This document shows, piece by piece, positions 1 to 13,100 of a stretch of DNA of 64,000 nucleotides. Under the pieces are notes generated by a model that was not told where the DNA came from, searched no databases, and was given only the letters and a program-made list of their open reading frames with translations. The number at the start of each line of letters is the position of its first letter. Within the stretch, counting starts at the first letter, position 1. A program made the position numbers and the translations under genes. Origin of the DNA: Chrysoperla carnea. Taxonomy: Eukaryota > Arthropoda > Insecta > Neuroptera > Chrysopidae. Location: contig NC_058340.1 in the NCBI RefSeq assembly GCF_905475395.1, positions 61,048,181 through 61,112,180 of the forward strand, read 5' to 3'.

Positions 1-1119
1 GAGATAGTACATAAATACAGTATAGTACTATATATGTATAGTACAGTAGAACGGTGACTATTATGTATAAACAGGATGATCCAAGTTCTAGTAACAGGAT
101 TTTAGCAAATGGTAGATAACATTAAAGTAATGATAATTTCTTGATGCACTTAATATAGCCAGGAAAGCCTCGAAAAACATTTTTGAGAGTATTGTCTAAT
201 TATATGATTAGGAAAATTGGAAATTTGGTACACAATATGAACCTTCATGAATACGACCATAAATTATCCAGTTTCCATCATCCTGGTTCGAAAAAATCAT
301 TGACTTGATTACAAATATAATAGCGTTTAGTGTTTTTTTATTTCCAGTCAGTGACGTAAGAGATTTTTCCAAACAGAGTTATGACACATCCAAATCTCTA
401 CCGCTAGTTGAAGGATCTTTAAGCTCCCGATTTGTTAATACTCTCAAAAATGTTATTTTTATCTCAAAATTTCATCACCCTGTATGTCTAAAAGTAATCT
501 TTCTCGGCTGCAACTTGGACCGTCCTGTATATTTATATATAGGTTAAATTTTATTAAAACGTTGCAAATTTCAAGTTAACATCATTCATCGTTCATAATA
601 ATAATAATAATAATAATAGTAATACCGTACATACTGAAAAAAACATTTTTAAGGAGGGATATGGCACAAGCCGGACATTATTACATTATTTTTATTCAAG
701 CATGGCGATTGCCGTATAAAAATTCTCAAAAAAGGTTATATCTTTCTCAACAATCTTATTAGAGTTACAAAAAAATCTGATGACTTCCTTATACCCTAAT
801 AAACTATTTAAAATGTATATGGAGAAAGTCAAAATGAGTGCTTCTATTGTAATCTAAAACACTTTCATTTTCTAAAACACGTACAAGTGCAATGAAGTAG
901 GAAAAGCACAAATCACAGCTAAATGTTATGCATCTAAACAAATAAAATTTCTTCATTGAACTATGCGAGATACTTGCGTACAAATGTTACACTGAAACTA
1001 ATCTAAATGGACACTCAAAGTAATACTCAAAATGCACTGTTTGTCACCTTCGGCTTCGCCTGTCCTTTTCAAATGTATGTGTTAATTTTATGTATTTTGT
1101 AACTTCTACTGTTAAATAC
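1..1119. other. Gene-free AT-rich stretch
   Basis: No open frame with a recognisable domain or splice context is visible on either strand. A short (AAT)n microsatellite lies near 597-620. The small open frames here have no homology that I recognise. Confidence 0.6.
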
Positions 1120-1335
1120 CGTTTGGGCAGTACCCCAGATAAAAAAAAAGGGGTGCTATAAGTTTGACTGCTATGTGTGTGTCTGTCTGTCTGTGGTACC
1201 GTAGCGCCTAAACGGATGAACCGATTTTGATTTTTTTTGGTTTTGTTTGAAAAGTTATTTAATGGAAAGTGTTCTTTCAAGTGCGAACTTAGGGTTTTGT
1301 ATTCGAAAAAACTAAAAATTGGCGATGCTCTTCCA
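1120..1335 (+). repeat. Dispersed repeat family E, copy 1
   Basis: The core reads roughly 'ACCGTAGCGCCTA', then an 'ATGAACCGATTTTGAT' block, a 'TTTGAAAAG' block and 'TTTAATGG'. The same ordered blocks recur near 13715-13890 and 16340-16495, and inverted near 19196-19400. A CTGT microsatellite (about 1178-1196) sits inside. No coding capacity is visible. The class is unknown; it resembles non-coding repeats widespread in insect genomes. Confidence 0.6.
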
Positions 1336-2590
1336 AATCGGCCCAGTTTATTTAATAATAATAAATGTTTATTTGGTTACTACCGTCTTTTTTTTACAAT
1401 TCCTAAATGTAATAGCTATTGTAGGTACAGGATCGAAAACTGTCGCCTACAGTTTTATGGGCTTAAAACTCTTTAATATATACATATGTATTGTATTCTT
1501 TTATATATTCAATTTGTCTAAACATGCTTGTCCTAAGAAGATACATACATGCAGACGTTGTAAGTTTGGACAAAAATGTAGGCTTTTATAAAATCTTGTT
1601 TTGAGATAAACTGTTGACACTTCGAGAGATGTGAAACTTCGTGAAAAGCACAGAAATAAATGAGATATAATCTGGAACGCAATACATCTAGAGTTTTTAT
1701 TTTGGTGTTATACGAACCTCAAACTAAATTCTTTTAATGTCTGAGGGTACACAACCTTCCCTTACATTTTCTTTGTAAATAGCATGATGCAAATAAAATT
1801 AATTAAATTATTTACCCGTTATCGAGCAATCATACATCAAATGATTTTATTTACCGTTAAAATAGTAATGATCATTTTTTATCTGCCCTTCCACCAATTA
1901 TGTATTCTGACTTTGTGATCATTTTATTTAAAGGATTATTATAACGATAATAATTTACGTTATCTATTAAAAACAGAATTTTCATATTAATAATTATTTT
2001 CATAATTACGTCAGTAATTAAAACGATGCAATTATTTTTCATATTACCATGAATAATGATAACATACGGGTCAATAACATACATATGCAATTTATATTTA
2101 TAGGGTACGAGAACTGGCGACATTTTTGAGAGTGAGTATGGCTAAATTTTCAAGTTTTCTTTTCTCAATGTAATTGAGTAAGCAAGAGATACATCTTGCA
2201 CATGAGAGTGGTTGATTAAACTAATCCTTTTAGTTTAATCAATTCGAATTATTCTTGATTTTAATTTGAATTTTTTCACCTTTAGAAAAATGCATTATAA
2301 ATTAAAAAAAGTAATTATAATAATTCTAAATAAAAGTATTTATTACTCCAATAAAACTGTTGAAAAACGAAAAACAACGAAATCTCTAAATTTTGACCCA
2401 TAGTACCGATTTTGATGAAAAATTGGAATTAAGCTTTGTTCACCTTCTAGATCAAAAGTTATGTAGTGACTAGTGTTGCTTTCGCCAAGAGGATCGTAAC
2501 CACTCCTTCTAGGGGATGGAAAAATATAAGTTGAAAATGGCAACGGGAATCGATAAAGCGATGAAATCTAAGCGCAAAGTGTCATTTAAG
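1336..2590. other. Gene-free AT-rich stretch
   Basis: I see no supportable gene, RNA or clear repeat here. Short open frames on both strands are low-complexity, AT-driven and lack splice sites or domains. Confidence 0.5.
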
Positions 2591-2599
2591 TATAAAATC

Positions 2600-3122
2600 A
2601 ATGCTTTTCGAGTAATTGGCGATTGAAATTCAGAGTATTTAACGTTAAATAACTGAATAATTGGTCGTTTTTTGAAAAAGTATTTTGTTCACTTTTTAAA
2701 GTACCTACTATAGAAACCTTAAAAATGAAAAAAGGTTCTAGTTTTTTGCACGAAAATTAACGGAGTTGAAATATTGAATAGAAAGTTTCTCGTGCCTTTT
2801 TTTATGTTTTATTCAGAATTTCAATCGTCAATAACTCCGAATTTCAATCGACAATAGGTGTTGACTTTTCGAAATATACTTAAATGACACTTTTTGTTTA
2901 GAATTCATTTCAGCTCCTAGAAGAAATTTTCGGGTCAATCGGAGCTAAAGGAAAGACTTTAGAGGTTAAATCCTCGTTTACTGGAGTATATTTCAAAATA
3001 TTTCAATTGGAATTTTCACTTTTTTAAGCTGCCGTTTTCCTTCCTTATAGCCTTCCGATTTATTTAGATGGCGCTACCGTTTTTTAACGAGGCTCGGTCT
3101 GGCCTCGTTATACTGTGTCTAG
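2600..3122 (+). mobile_element. Possible non-autonomous Helitron with a 3' terminal hairpin
   Basis: At 3085-3110 the sequence TAACGAGGC, an 8-base loop and GCCTCGTTA form a perfect 9-bp hairpin. Nine bases later comes CTAG followed by T (3119-3123). Hairpin, short spacer and CTRR before T is the known Helitron 3' end. The 5' end is not located, so the start given is nominal. No Rep/helicase coding sequence is present. A chance hairpin remains possible. Confidence 0.35.
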
Positions 3123-3718
3123 TCAAATTATTACATACTATAAGAACTTTCCATGCCTACATATTATAAATAAAATATATAATATTGTTTATGATTTGAA
3201 GAGAAATGCATCATGTATACTGTATAGTAATATTGTATGTTCCTAGTGTAGGATATGTATAATATGGACATATCATAAACAAATACAATTTCAATGAGAT
3301 AGATAGATATATTATTATGTGGCGTTTATATGTATTTTATATGCTGAATATGCGCTACAAATACAAATATTATTACACACATATTATAAATATGACAGTA
3401 AGGATGTTTGTTTGTTTGTTTGTTTGTTACAAACAAACTATACAGCAATATAGCTCATACATCAGAATAGCACATGAGCTATAAATTATAAAGATATAGA
3501 TATTAAAAAAAAAAAAAGAAAAAAACAGATTCGAATTAATATGAAACATTCTGAGTCATTCGACTTTTGAGTCTCGATAACCACGAAATCAGGTATCAAA
3601 AAATATACTTGTATAAGTAGCCCAAAAGAGATATCTCTTAAAATCTAAATAAAACCAGATTTAACTATATTTTTTCTGAATTGGCGGGTAGAATTTATGT
3701 TTAACCATGAGATAAGAA
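3123..3718. other. Gene-free stretch with GTTT microsatellite
   Basis: A (GTTT)n run occupies about 3406-3428, followed a few bases later by its partial complement ACAAACAAAC. Nothing else is supportable. Confidence 0.5.
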
Positions 3719-4269
3719 ACAAATGAAAACAAACAATTGACTGAATTAATTGTTGAAATACCATACATAAATAGTGTTGATTACTCTATCAAATTGCACA
3801 TACATATACAATTTATATAATACATACTATATAATTTACGCCTAATTTGCGCCCTCACGGATAAACAGTAATGTTTACGAAAAAATGTTTCAAGCAAAAG
3901 TTTTTTATTTTTTGATAAGAAACATTTTTTACATTTAAACTTTTGTTCTATCTCTAACGGTTTACAAGATGGGTCCTATGGACCGATAGGTCAAGACCCA
4001 ATTGACCTATGTTGCTCATTTACGAACTCGACCTCACTTTTTATGTCCTGAGTACGCTGTAAAAATTTCAGCTTGATATTTTTTTTCGTTTTTGGGTTAT
4101 CGTGCCCACAGACGGACGGACGGACGGACGGACAACCGGAAATGGACTAATTAGGTGATTTTATGAACACCTATACCAAAATTTTGTTGGTAGCATCAAT
4201 ATTTTTAAGCGTTACAAACTTGGGACTAAACTTAGTATACCTTGCATATTACATATATGCATGGTATAA
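3719..4269 (+). repeat. Repeat family A, near full-length copy A1
   Basis: This copy of about 550 bp runs from an 'ACAAATGAAAACAAACAATT' end to a terminal hairpin in which ATACC.TGCATAT pairs with ATATGCATGGTAT (about 4237-4267). It contains a GGAC microsatellite (about 4113-4132) and the block 'CGTTACAAACTTGGGACTAA'. At least eight other full or partial copies occur in both orientations: 5053, 5583, 9083, 12061, 23095, 31982, 44715 and 47468. No protein is encoded, so it must be non-autonomous; its class is undetermined. Confidence 0.75.
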
Positions 4270-4306
4270 AAATTTAAAAAATTAAACACAATGTTTTCAA
4301 TGTTTT

Positions 4307-4560
4307 TAATTGTAAAATAGTCATAATTGATTGATTAGATCAGAAAAGGTGGCCATGATTTGTTTGACATTTACTATTTTAAATTTTTACAGAAATCTTT
4401 AATTTATGGTTCAAAATGATGATCATAGATAGAGCAAAATGATCATCATTTTAAACCATAAATTAAAGATTTTTTGTAAAAATTTAAAACAGAAAATGTC
4501 AAACAAATCGTGGCTACCTTTTCTGATCTAATCAATCAATTATGACTATTTTACAATTTA
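4307..4560. repeat. Fold-back (palindromic) element
   Basis: Arms of about 120 bp (4307-4426 and 4440-4560) are near-perfect inverted copies around a loop of about 14 bp. The left arm begins TTAATTGTAAAATAGTCATA and the right arm ends with its complement. It has no coding content, is MITE-like, and lies about 40 bp after the end of repeat A1. Confidence 0.8.
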
Positions 4561-5052
4561 AAAAAATTAAAAACTGTGCATATCTTTTAGCTTCGTAAAA
4601 CAATCCCTTCAAGTGTTATTGGAAGGGGATAAGTGAGATCAAGAGAGATGGACGCTATAAATCGGTGATTTTTACTTTTAAACGCAGTGAAGCGGGCGGG
4701 TATCAAGCTAGTAATACATTTACTAACTTAATAACAAATACCGTGTGCTAAAATTCAATGCTAAATACTTACAACAATGTTGTTATACCTTTATTTAATT
4801 TAAATAATAGTCTATCTATGTAGAGAGATATGTGTGTTTTGTATTATTGTATTTTAATAACGTATGATAAATAAATAGTACGGGAAGCAGCACCTGGTTG
4901 GAAGGTAAAACCAAAAAAAGTTCAACAATATAAAACAACCCCAAAATCCGACGATGTGTTACCTAGGAAACTAAAACTTTTTTAATCGATTCAGCTTACC
5001 ATGAATTTTGAGAATATTTTTAAAATAATTTATAATCTGTCAATTTATATTT
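4561..5052. other. Gene-free stretch
   Basis: AT-rich with no supportable gene, RNA or repeat boundary. Confidence 0.5.
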
Positions 5053-5222
5053 TTATACCATGTATATATATATCAAAGATATACTAAGTTTAGTCCCAAG
5101 TTTGTAACGCTTTAAAATATTGATGCTATGAACAAAATTTTGGTATAGGTGTTCATAAAATCACCTTACTAGTTGTCCGTCTGGCTGTCTGTCTGTCTGC
5201 CCGTCTGTCATCACGATAACAG
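5053..5222 (-). repeat. Repeat family A, 3'-end fragment A2
   Basis: Reverse-oriented fragment of family A. It carries the terminal hairpin, the 'TTAGTCCCAAGTTTGTAACG' block and a diverged CTGT-rich microsatellite where other copies have GGAC repeats. The remaining two thirds are missing. Confidence 0.7.
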
Positions 5223-5582
5223 CACAAGAACTTTTATGTTATGTCATAATAAATATCTTGATCAAGCCAAATGAATGTAATGTACGCACATATTGGGTTG
5301 ACTACTAAATCAGAAGTATGTCTTTTTTTAACTAATATTACAATTAACTCATAAAGTATAGTTAAAGTAGCTATTATATTTAATTCTTTAAAAAATAAAA
5401 CAAGTATTTGACTTCTTGAATTAATAATTTAAATTTACAGAATTAGCAATGCACAGATAGGCAATAAGTATGGTGAGAGAAAAAATAAAAAATAAAAAAT
5501 TTAACCCAAAATTACCAAGGCACAGAAACGCAAACAGTATCGTGAGAGAAAAAAAACCATTTACAAGAAACTAATTACTCTA

Positions 5583-6146
5583 AACCTGAGTTGATTGTTG
5601 AAATACCATGTATAGACAGTGTAGATGACGCTTTTTTTTTGACGTCACGTAAAAAGATATCCACTTTTAAATATCCACACACACATGTCTGAAATTTCCA
5701 TATTAATAAATATACTATAAAATTTGCACCTAATTATCGCCCTTGTGGATAAACAGTGATACAAAAAAATGTTTTAAACAAAAGTTGTTTAGTTTTTATA
5801 AGGAACATTTTTTACATTTAAAATTTTCTGTTCTATCTCTAACGGCTTACAAGATGGGTCCTACGAACCCAAGACCCAATTGACCCATATTGCTCATTTT
5901 CGAACTCGACCTCACTTTTTACGTCCTGAGTACGCTATAAAAATTTCATCTTGATATCTCTTTTTATTTTTGAGTTATCGTGTTGGCAGACAGACGGACC
6001 GACGGACAGACAAGCGGAAATGAACTAATTAGGTCATTCTATGACCACCTATACGAAAATGTTTTTCGTACAATCAATATTTTTAAGCGTTACAAACTTG
6101 GGACTAAACTTAATATACCATGTATAATTCATATATACATGGTATA
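5583..6146 (+). repeat. Repeat family A, near full-length copy A3
   Basis: Shares the whole ordered block structure of A1, from 'GTTGAAATACCATGTATAGA' through the 'CTATCTCTAACGG' block and GACGGAC-type repeats to a terminal hairpin CATGTATA...TATACATG at about 6119-6141. It shows small indels relative to A1, including a T-rich insertion near 5632. Confidence 0.75.
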
Positions 6147-6764
6147 ATAATTAATTACTCATACAGTTATTTAAATTGCCAAATAATTTTTTATCTTGTT
6201 GTATATTTTTCTATTTTTTGGAATTGGTTGAGGAATCGATTGATTATTTATCGAGACTCTACTGTGTTGCCATATATAATTTATGTATTACAGGTATCTA
6301 CAAAGTCAATGGACAATGTTTACACAAAGTTACAATATTAAATACACCGGATATTGAAAGCAATATCTCAATATACGTGTTGACACACTCAAAACAATAT
6401 TCATATAATATATATATATATTGTACATTGTTTTGCTAATCTATGAAATTTAAAGGTGAATTCATCTTACTTGGAGGTCTTAATACTCTGTTAGTACAAA
6501 GAAAGTGGTATCTTAATAAATATCATAATTCTATATTTATTCAATATCTAATAAAAGACTGATAATAATAAAGAAACTGGCGTTAGCACAATACATACAG
6601 AAATGATAAGACAATGTAGAAATTATTCTATTTAAGTTCTGTTTGGACAAAGTTTATGTATAGAAATATAAATGATCAGAACTACAACCAACTTTTTTTA
6701 AACTGCAAATGTCTATTAATATGGTAATGGTATAAGTGGAGGAAATTGAGGTAAAATGATGCAC
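6147..6764. other. Gene-free stretch
   Basis: Open frames of 73 and 87 codons begin here but overlap the A3 end and run through TA-repeat sequence. They have no domain or splice context. Nothing else is supportable. Confidence 0.5.
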
Positions 6765-6769
6765 TTAAG

Positions 6770-7306
6770 GAAGTACGAGCGCCACGCCAAGTTTAGACTT
6801 TTGGTTGAAATTATTTGTACCTTATTTTCAACTTTGATAATGCATTTAGTTATAACTTTATGAATGTAGATGAAAAATTAGAATAAAATTTTTCGATATC
6901 TGCCTTGGTTATCGAAATATCGAAAGCTAAATTTTCAATTTTCGATATTTTGAAAATTACTCCAGGTATAGACTATTACTTTTTGTCTTATATGGTCAAG
7001 TTATAACGTAATTCATCATCAAAATTGAAAATATAAATTTTTTTTAATTTGTGGCCCCACTACCGTACTTTTTTTTATTTTCAATAATTTATTAAGGTTT
7101 TAACTTTAATTTAAATAGTTTTTTTTTTTAATTTACACCGATTAGTTTTGGAGAAATTTTTAAAACATATCATCCGTTTTCCTTTACGACCAGCTTAAAT
7201 ATGCCTACTTTTGAAGTCAAAAATTTTGAGAATTGATTTAGATTTAGTCCAATTTCATATGAAAAAATTCAAGCCTTTTATCCAAAATTGCCCTGGCACT
7301 CGTAAC
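6770..7306 (+). repeat. Repeat family D, copy D1 (TIR-like ends)
   Basis: The left end ACGAGCGCCACGCCAA and the right end TTGCCCTGGCACTCGT (about 7287-7305) are imperfect inverted repeats. The interior carries 'AAAATTTTTCGATAT' and 'TTCAATTTTCGATATTTTGA' blocks. A related copy lies in opposite orientation at 25797-26130. There is no coding capacity, and the right boundary is approximate. Confidence 0.55.
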
Positions 7307-9082
7307 TCTTTAAGAAAAAATGTAAAATATAATCACACTATTCGAAATATGACAAACGTCTAAATATTTTTAATTTCATTATTCAAGTGTTACAAAATTA
7401 GCATGCCCATTTCATTCAGATATGGAATCACCCATACAACTATCTAAATGAAAATAAAATGCAATCACAATTTAAAATTTCATGTGTTAAGCTCGATCTC
7501 TATATATTGACATATTTAACTACTTTATAATTTAATTGATAAATAAACTCATGCTTTTAACTTTTACTGAGAAACAATAATATATTCAAATAATAGGGAA
7601 TATTCATGAAATTTAAATTTGGTTCAAATATTTTTCTTCCGTAACTTTAATGACTGGACATTTCAAATAAACCATTATTTTAATAATTAATATCTTTTTA
7701 ATTACTTAAAATTAATTAATAAAAGTACAAATTCAGTGAAGGCATTTAAAAATTTCTAAAACGGAAATTCAAATTCTTATACGGACGTGACATCATACGG
7801 GCTTGTCAAATTTGTTGACATACTGTATGATATTAATTACTTACATTTTATATGGTATTTCATTAAATTATACTATTCTACGGCTTTTTATTAGAAAACT
7901 TAATAATAACGAGTGTAAATTCTGTGTTGTAAATTCACTTTTTTAAGTGTAAATTATACATTTAACTGTCACCAATTGACAGATCACGTACTTATACGTC
8001 ATCAACAGAGAGCGCCAAACAACTGCGTTTAAATATCTCAAAATTATAATGTATTTAAATATTTTTTTACACTTAAATACAGCATTTTTAAGCAGTATTT
8101 ATATTTTTTACTTTGTTATAACGGTGTAAACAATGAATTAAAAATATAAAAAAATACATGAATATTCCCTATTTTATAAAAATATCGTATTAATACCAAA
8201 AACTTTTAAAAAAATACTTGCGGGAACAAAAAAATTTTTTTTTGATGAAGTTAATTTTTATTTCGTCTGATGTAACCTACTTTCATATAAAATATTGTTA
8301 TAATTTATTATATTTTTCCACATTTATGACAATATAAATAAGGATAGGATCACTGTATATAAATTCAGAAAAATAAATAACGACTTAAATGTATTTTTTT
8401 TTTAATAATACTGATTGGCGCAGGAAATGAAAAGTCAATAAAACCGTAACACAATCATTAGTAAATCTCCAAAAAAATAATTATCATAAATGTGCTCTAT
8501 CCGAAAGAAATCCATGGTTAGGTTAAACCAACTATATTCTTTTATACAGGATGGACCATTTTAATCTATTAACCAATCAAAATATAACTAACAAAAGTTG
8601 CAGAATTTTATTGAGACATCCTGTTCTGCCATCAAATTGGGTCTAGTTCTCGAGATTGCTTTAAAAGTCAATTTGATTTTAAAAGGTAAGATAATACTTT
8701 AAATTAGAAAGCTGATTTTCATAAAAAAAACTTTCTTTGACCTGAAATTCTAGTTTCAAGGTCATTTTACCTTGATATTCAATGATCTTGAAAATTTACC
8801 TGTGCTTTAAAGCTATTAACACAGACGAATGATCTTTATTGTTCTTGATAACTTTTGTTTAATAATTTTTCTAAAGCTAGCGTATTTACTTTTGGCTAAA
8901 TGCAATAATGACATATTTCTAAGTCGCTATAACTGTTCTAAGTAGGAAATTTGCGGGGCAAAAACTATTCGCCAAATATTTAATTCCATCGCTTGTTTGA
9001 AGATCTTGTAATTGTTACAAATCCATTGTGCTCATAAAAAAATTTAAAAAAAAATTTTTTAATTCAAAAAATTTTAGTTTTT
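7307..9082. other. Gene-free AT-rich stretch
   Basis: Very AT-rich. Around 8545-8830 lies a segment opening 'ATACAGGATGGACCATTTTA', reminiscent of insect transposon ends, but no partner end or second copy was found here. No gene is supportable. Confidence 0.5.
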
Positions 9083-9506
9083 TTACCATGCATATATGTA
9101 ATATGCAAGGTATACTAAGTTTAGTCCCAAGCTTGTAACGCTTAAAAATTTTAATGCTAGGCACAAAATTTTGGTAAAGGTGTTCATAAAATCACCTGAT
9201 TAGTCCATTTCAGGTTGCCCGTCCATCTGTGGGCACGATAACTCAAAAACGAAAAAAGTGAAATTTTTACAGGGTACTCAGGACGGTTAGATCTTGGGTC
9301 CATAGGACCCATCTTGTAAACCGTTAGAGGGCGCAAATTAGGCGTAAATTGTATAGTATGTATCTATTATAAGGGAATATCAGTTATGTATGTTTGACAT
9401 GTATGTATGTGTAATGTGATAGAGTAATCTATAATGTGATAGAGTAATTCTGTCTATGCATGGTATTTTAACAACTAACTCAGTCAATTGTTTGTTTTCA
9501 CTTGTT
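9083..9506 (-). repeat. Repeat family A, copy A4 with an internal deletion
   Basis: Reverse-oriented copy with both termini: the hairpin end at about 9083-9113 and the 'CAATTGTTTGTTTTCACTTG' end at about 9485-9504. Relative to A1 the middle is shortened: part of the block between the 'GTACTCAGGACG' and 'GGTCCATAGGACCCATC' motifs and the block between 'CCGTTAGAG' and 'GGGCGCAAATTAGGCG' are deleted. Confidence 0.7.
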
Positions 9507-9759
9507 TAATTTATCTTATATTTGTTATGGTTAGACGATAGAAGTGTTTCATTCACCGATATAACTAAAATCATAAATTTAATTCAACTTTTAAAACTTT
9601 TACTATTGTTCTCTTTTCACTACCGCTCAGTTTTTAGTGTATCGACATTTAAACGATATATATTTCTTTCATTGTATAACTTACCCTACCACCCACAAAT
9701 ATATCGACTGGTTCAATACGAACACCATTAATATTTTGCAATAACTTATTATTGAAATA

Positions 9760-9803
9760 ACCCAGTTGAAATTCGTCAAGTCCGCGACGAACATAAGTTC
9801 AAG
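9760..9803 (+). other. Possible 5' UTR exon end of the sugar transporter gene
   Basis: A good splice donor, AAG|GTAAGT, occurs at 9803/9804, and a polypyrimidine-rich acceptor TTTTTTAG lies at 10095 just ahead of the first coding exon. This would make 9804-10095 a 5' UTR intron containing the (ATT)n microsatellite. The exon start cannot be seen, so the left boundary is arbitrary. Inference from splice signals only. Confidence 0.25.
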
Positions 9804-9943
9804 GTAAGTCTCAAGCAGCTGTTACTGGAGAGATGCAATTATAGTGTCAGTGAATTTTTGGACATGTAAATCTACTCTGTTCTTTTCTTTCTTTTTTTTG
9901 ACAATTTTCATGTACAAATTTTGTATATTTTTCTATGAAATAA

Positions 9944-9945
9944 TA

Positions 9946-9988
<43 letters not shown>
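9944..9988. repeat. (ATT)n microsatellite
   Basis: A run of about fifteen near-perfect ATT triplets. An open frame through it encodes only a tyrosine run and is not a gene. Confidence 0.9.
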
Positions 9989-9990
<2 letters not shown>

Positions 9991-10131
9991 TTTTTATATA
10001 ACACGTTTCGTAATAAAAAATTATCTTAATTTTAATCAAAAAAAAATCACCCATATTCATATTTTTTTATAAATATAAATTTTTTTCTTTTTTAGTTAAC
10101 AACTCATCCAGATCCCACATCAATTACAATA

Positions 10132-13100
10132 ATGAGGAGAGGTTCCACGGTTCATCACGTTACATCCAAAAAATCACCGAAATATTTGTCACAGGTAAGT
10201 TTAAATTCCTAATAATGACACACAAGTACTATTTACATAACTCTATTGGAAAAAATTAACTTTCTTTAAAGAGACTTTTCACTTTGATACTTTTTTGAAA
10301 TGGAATTTTTTTTTTCATCAATAGATATCGTTAAACCTTTAGAATATTATCCAAACAAAATGTATGTTTTTGAGTTATTCGAATATACATATTCTAAATA
10401 TAGGATTTCTTTTTCTTTAAATACGTTTTTCTCAGCTTCACGTTTTTCAAAATTGTTGCCCTGATAACTGGTTGACAAGTTTGTCGATTTTACTGGTTGA
10501 TTTTATTTTGTTCGTCCTGAGTTTCTTCAATTATATAGCATTTTGTGTCAAATTGTCGAAAAAAAACTACAGTAAAAAGTGAAAAGAGTCGTAACTTTTT
10601 TCTTTTCAATTATTTAAAATTCTGACCTGTTTTTACCTGTAAAATAACGAAGCAAAGTGCAAAATTTTGTATGTTTTTATCAGGTTTAAGCAAAAAATTA
10701 CTCATGTGATTTTTTCTCTAGGCGCTTAGTTTTTGAAATAAAAATTATTGAAAAATAAAGATGCAATATTCGATTTTTAGAAAAATGTGTTATTTTTTCA
10801 ATCTCTGGGGGAATTCGCTTAGGTAACGCAGCTCCTGCGCTATAATTTTTTTTACTCACCAAGGTGAAAAGCTCCCTTAAAATTGGCATATTTATTTTCG
10901 TAGCTATGTTCAGTCTAAACACAGCTGAATCATTATCCCGGTAGACCAATCCTTTCGATAACTATAAAGAAAAATTTTTTTAAATAATTATATCCACAAA
11001 AGTAAAATGAAAGAAAATTTTATAATTTTATGATTAATTAATAAATTAGTTTGACATTTTATTGTTATTTGTAATTATTTATTTTATAAACATGGTGATT
11101 TTGTTAATATTAATAATAATATACAAAGGATTAACATTTGGTAATAAAGCATAAAACAAAATCACTTTGTACAGATTCTGTAGGCATTAAAATGTTCAAT
11201 TTGAAAATTCAAAATTTATGTCTAATTTATAGATTATTGATCTTCAAAAGCGTCTTTTGTGCAATTCAGCATAGTTAATTTTCTTTATTCTTGTATGTTC
11301 GGCGGTTCATCCTTAAAAGAATCAAGGCTCAATAAAAATCAATATAAAATCTCTTTTTAAGGTGACAATAAATGTTATACAAACGTTATATATTTTTTGC
11401 CAATCAGTGTGAATATAAGTTATAATTACAACTTGGAAAAAATTTGATTTCAGCAACTAAAACTTGTAATTATTCTATACAATTTTTTAATTTGCAAAAA
11501 AATTGATTTTTATACTTATAATAAAGTCAGCTTGGCTACGTTAATTTTCACATAAATTGAGATTGAATTCAAAGAAACGTTGCAAACGATTCAACAAAAA
11601 CAAAACAATACCTGTCGCGGATCTAGAACTTTATTTGGGAACAAGGGGTTACACGCTTAAATTAGTTATAATTCTAGTTTTTAAAATTTGAAAACTGTCT
11701 TCAAGTTCTTGAAGGAACAAAGATTTCATCGTTTTAGTTACAAAAAGCTTTCTAAAAAATACTAGAAAACTTTAAGAAATATAGATAAACAGATTAAAAA
11801 CGATCTTTTCTTAAAAGTTTTTTGAATAAACTATCTTAATTTTAATATTTATATAGTATTTAAACTATGTCAATTTTTACCCGACTGGATAATATTGTTT
11901 TTCGAGTATATCTTGTATGAATGCTATTTGTTTGCTCGATGGATTTCGACATTTAAGATATCGTTATATTCGTCATAAAAACCCAAGTGTGCTTGAGCAG
12001 GTTTTTGAACAAAACAAGAAAAAAAAGGCGGATTTTAGGCATGGAAGTAATACGTTAATAAAAACAAGTGAATTGTGAGTTAATTGTTGAAATACCATGT
12101 ATAGACAGTGTTGATTACACTGTCACATTACACACACATACATGTCACACATAGGTACATAACTGATATTCCCATACTATACAATTTGCACTTAATTTAC
12201 GTTCTCACGGATAAACAGGTATGTTTACGAAAAAATGTTTCATACAAAAGTTGTGTATTTTTTTATAAGGAACATTTAAATTTTTTTTCTATCTCTAACG
12301 GCTTAGAAGATGTGTTCTACGGACCCAAGACTAAATTGACCTATGTGCTCATTACCGAACTCGACCTCATATTTTACGTCCCAAGCTTGCTATAAAAATT
12401 ACAACTTGATATCTTTTATCGTTTTTGACATATAGACAGGCGGACAACCGGATATAATAGTTTAAATTTAATTAGGAATGATAAATTGCCAGGACAAATC
12501 AAAAACTCGACTGTGTTAATAAAATCTGAAAAGAAAGAAACAAATCAAATAGTTTTCATAGTGATTTTAACAGTCGGGGCCCATTATTGGGAATATATGA
12601 GTCGATTTAGATTTTAATGGACCCGACTGCTAAAGTCGCTATGTAAACGACTGAAGTTGTTTCTTTCTTTTCAGATTTTATTTAACAAAGTCTGGTTTTT
12701 TAATTAATTATTTATTTTATTTTTATATTTCTGGTTATTCCATGTAATGATTCCAGTTTATATAGTTAGTAAACACCATTTTAAAAGCATAACAAGCCTA
12801 CCTTTCGTTTTTACCATTATTGTAAGTAGTGTAATATGTTTTCTATAATAAAGGAATAAAAGGATTTCAAAATAAGGGTTCTTGAATTTTATCTAAAATG
12901 AATGTTGATAATGAAGACCTATACTTAGCTTTAAGCTGTAAAATGTACATGAATATTTTTTATCTATCAATCATCTCATATCCTTCTATGTCAACTGTAT
13001 AATTAATTAAACAATTAGAACCATATTCAACATTCCATGTAGGAACGTAGAGACCAAACTAAATATATGGGAAAATGCTTTATCATTCTCCTAAATACCG

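Noticed and set aside
3406-3440. CRISPR-like short repeats
   Set aside because: It is a simple GTTT microsatellite; there are no spacers, and the window is eukaryotic.
9844-10029. 61-codon frame with a tyrosine run
   Set aside because: It is a translation of the (ATT)n microsatellite.
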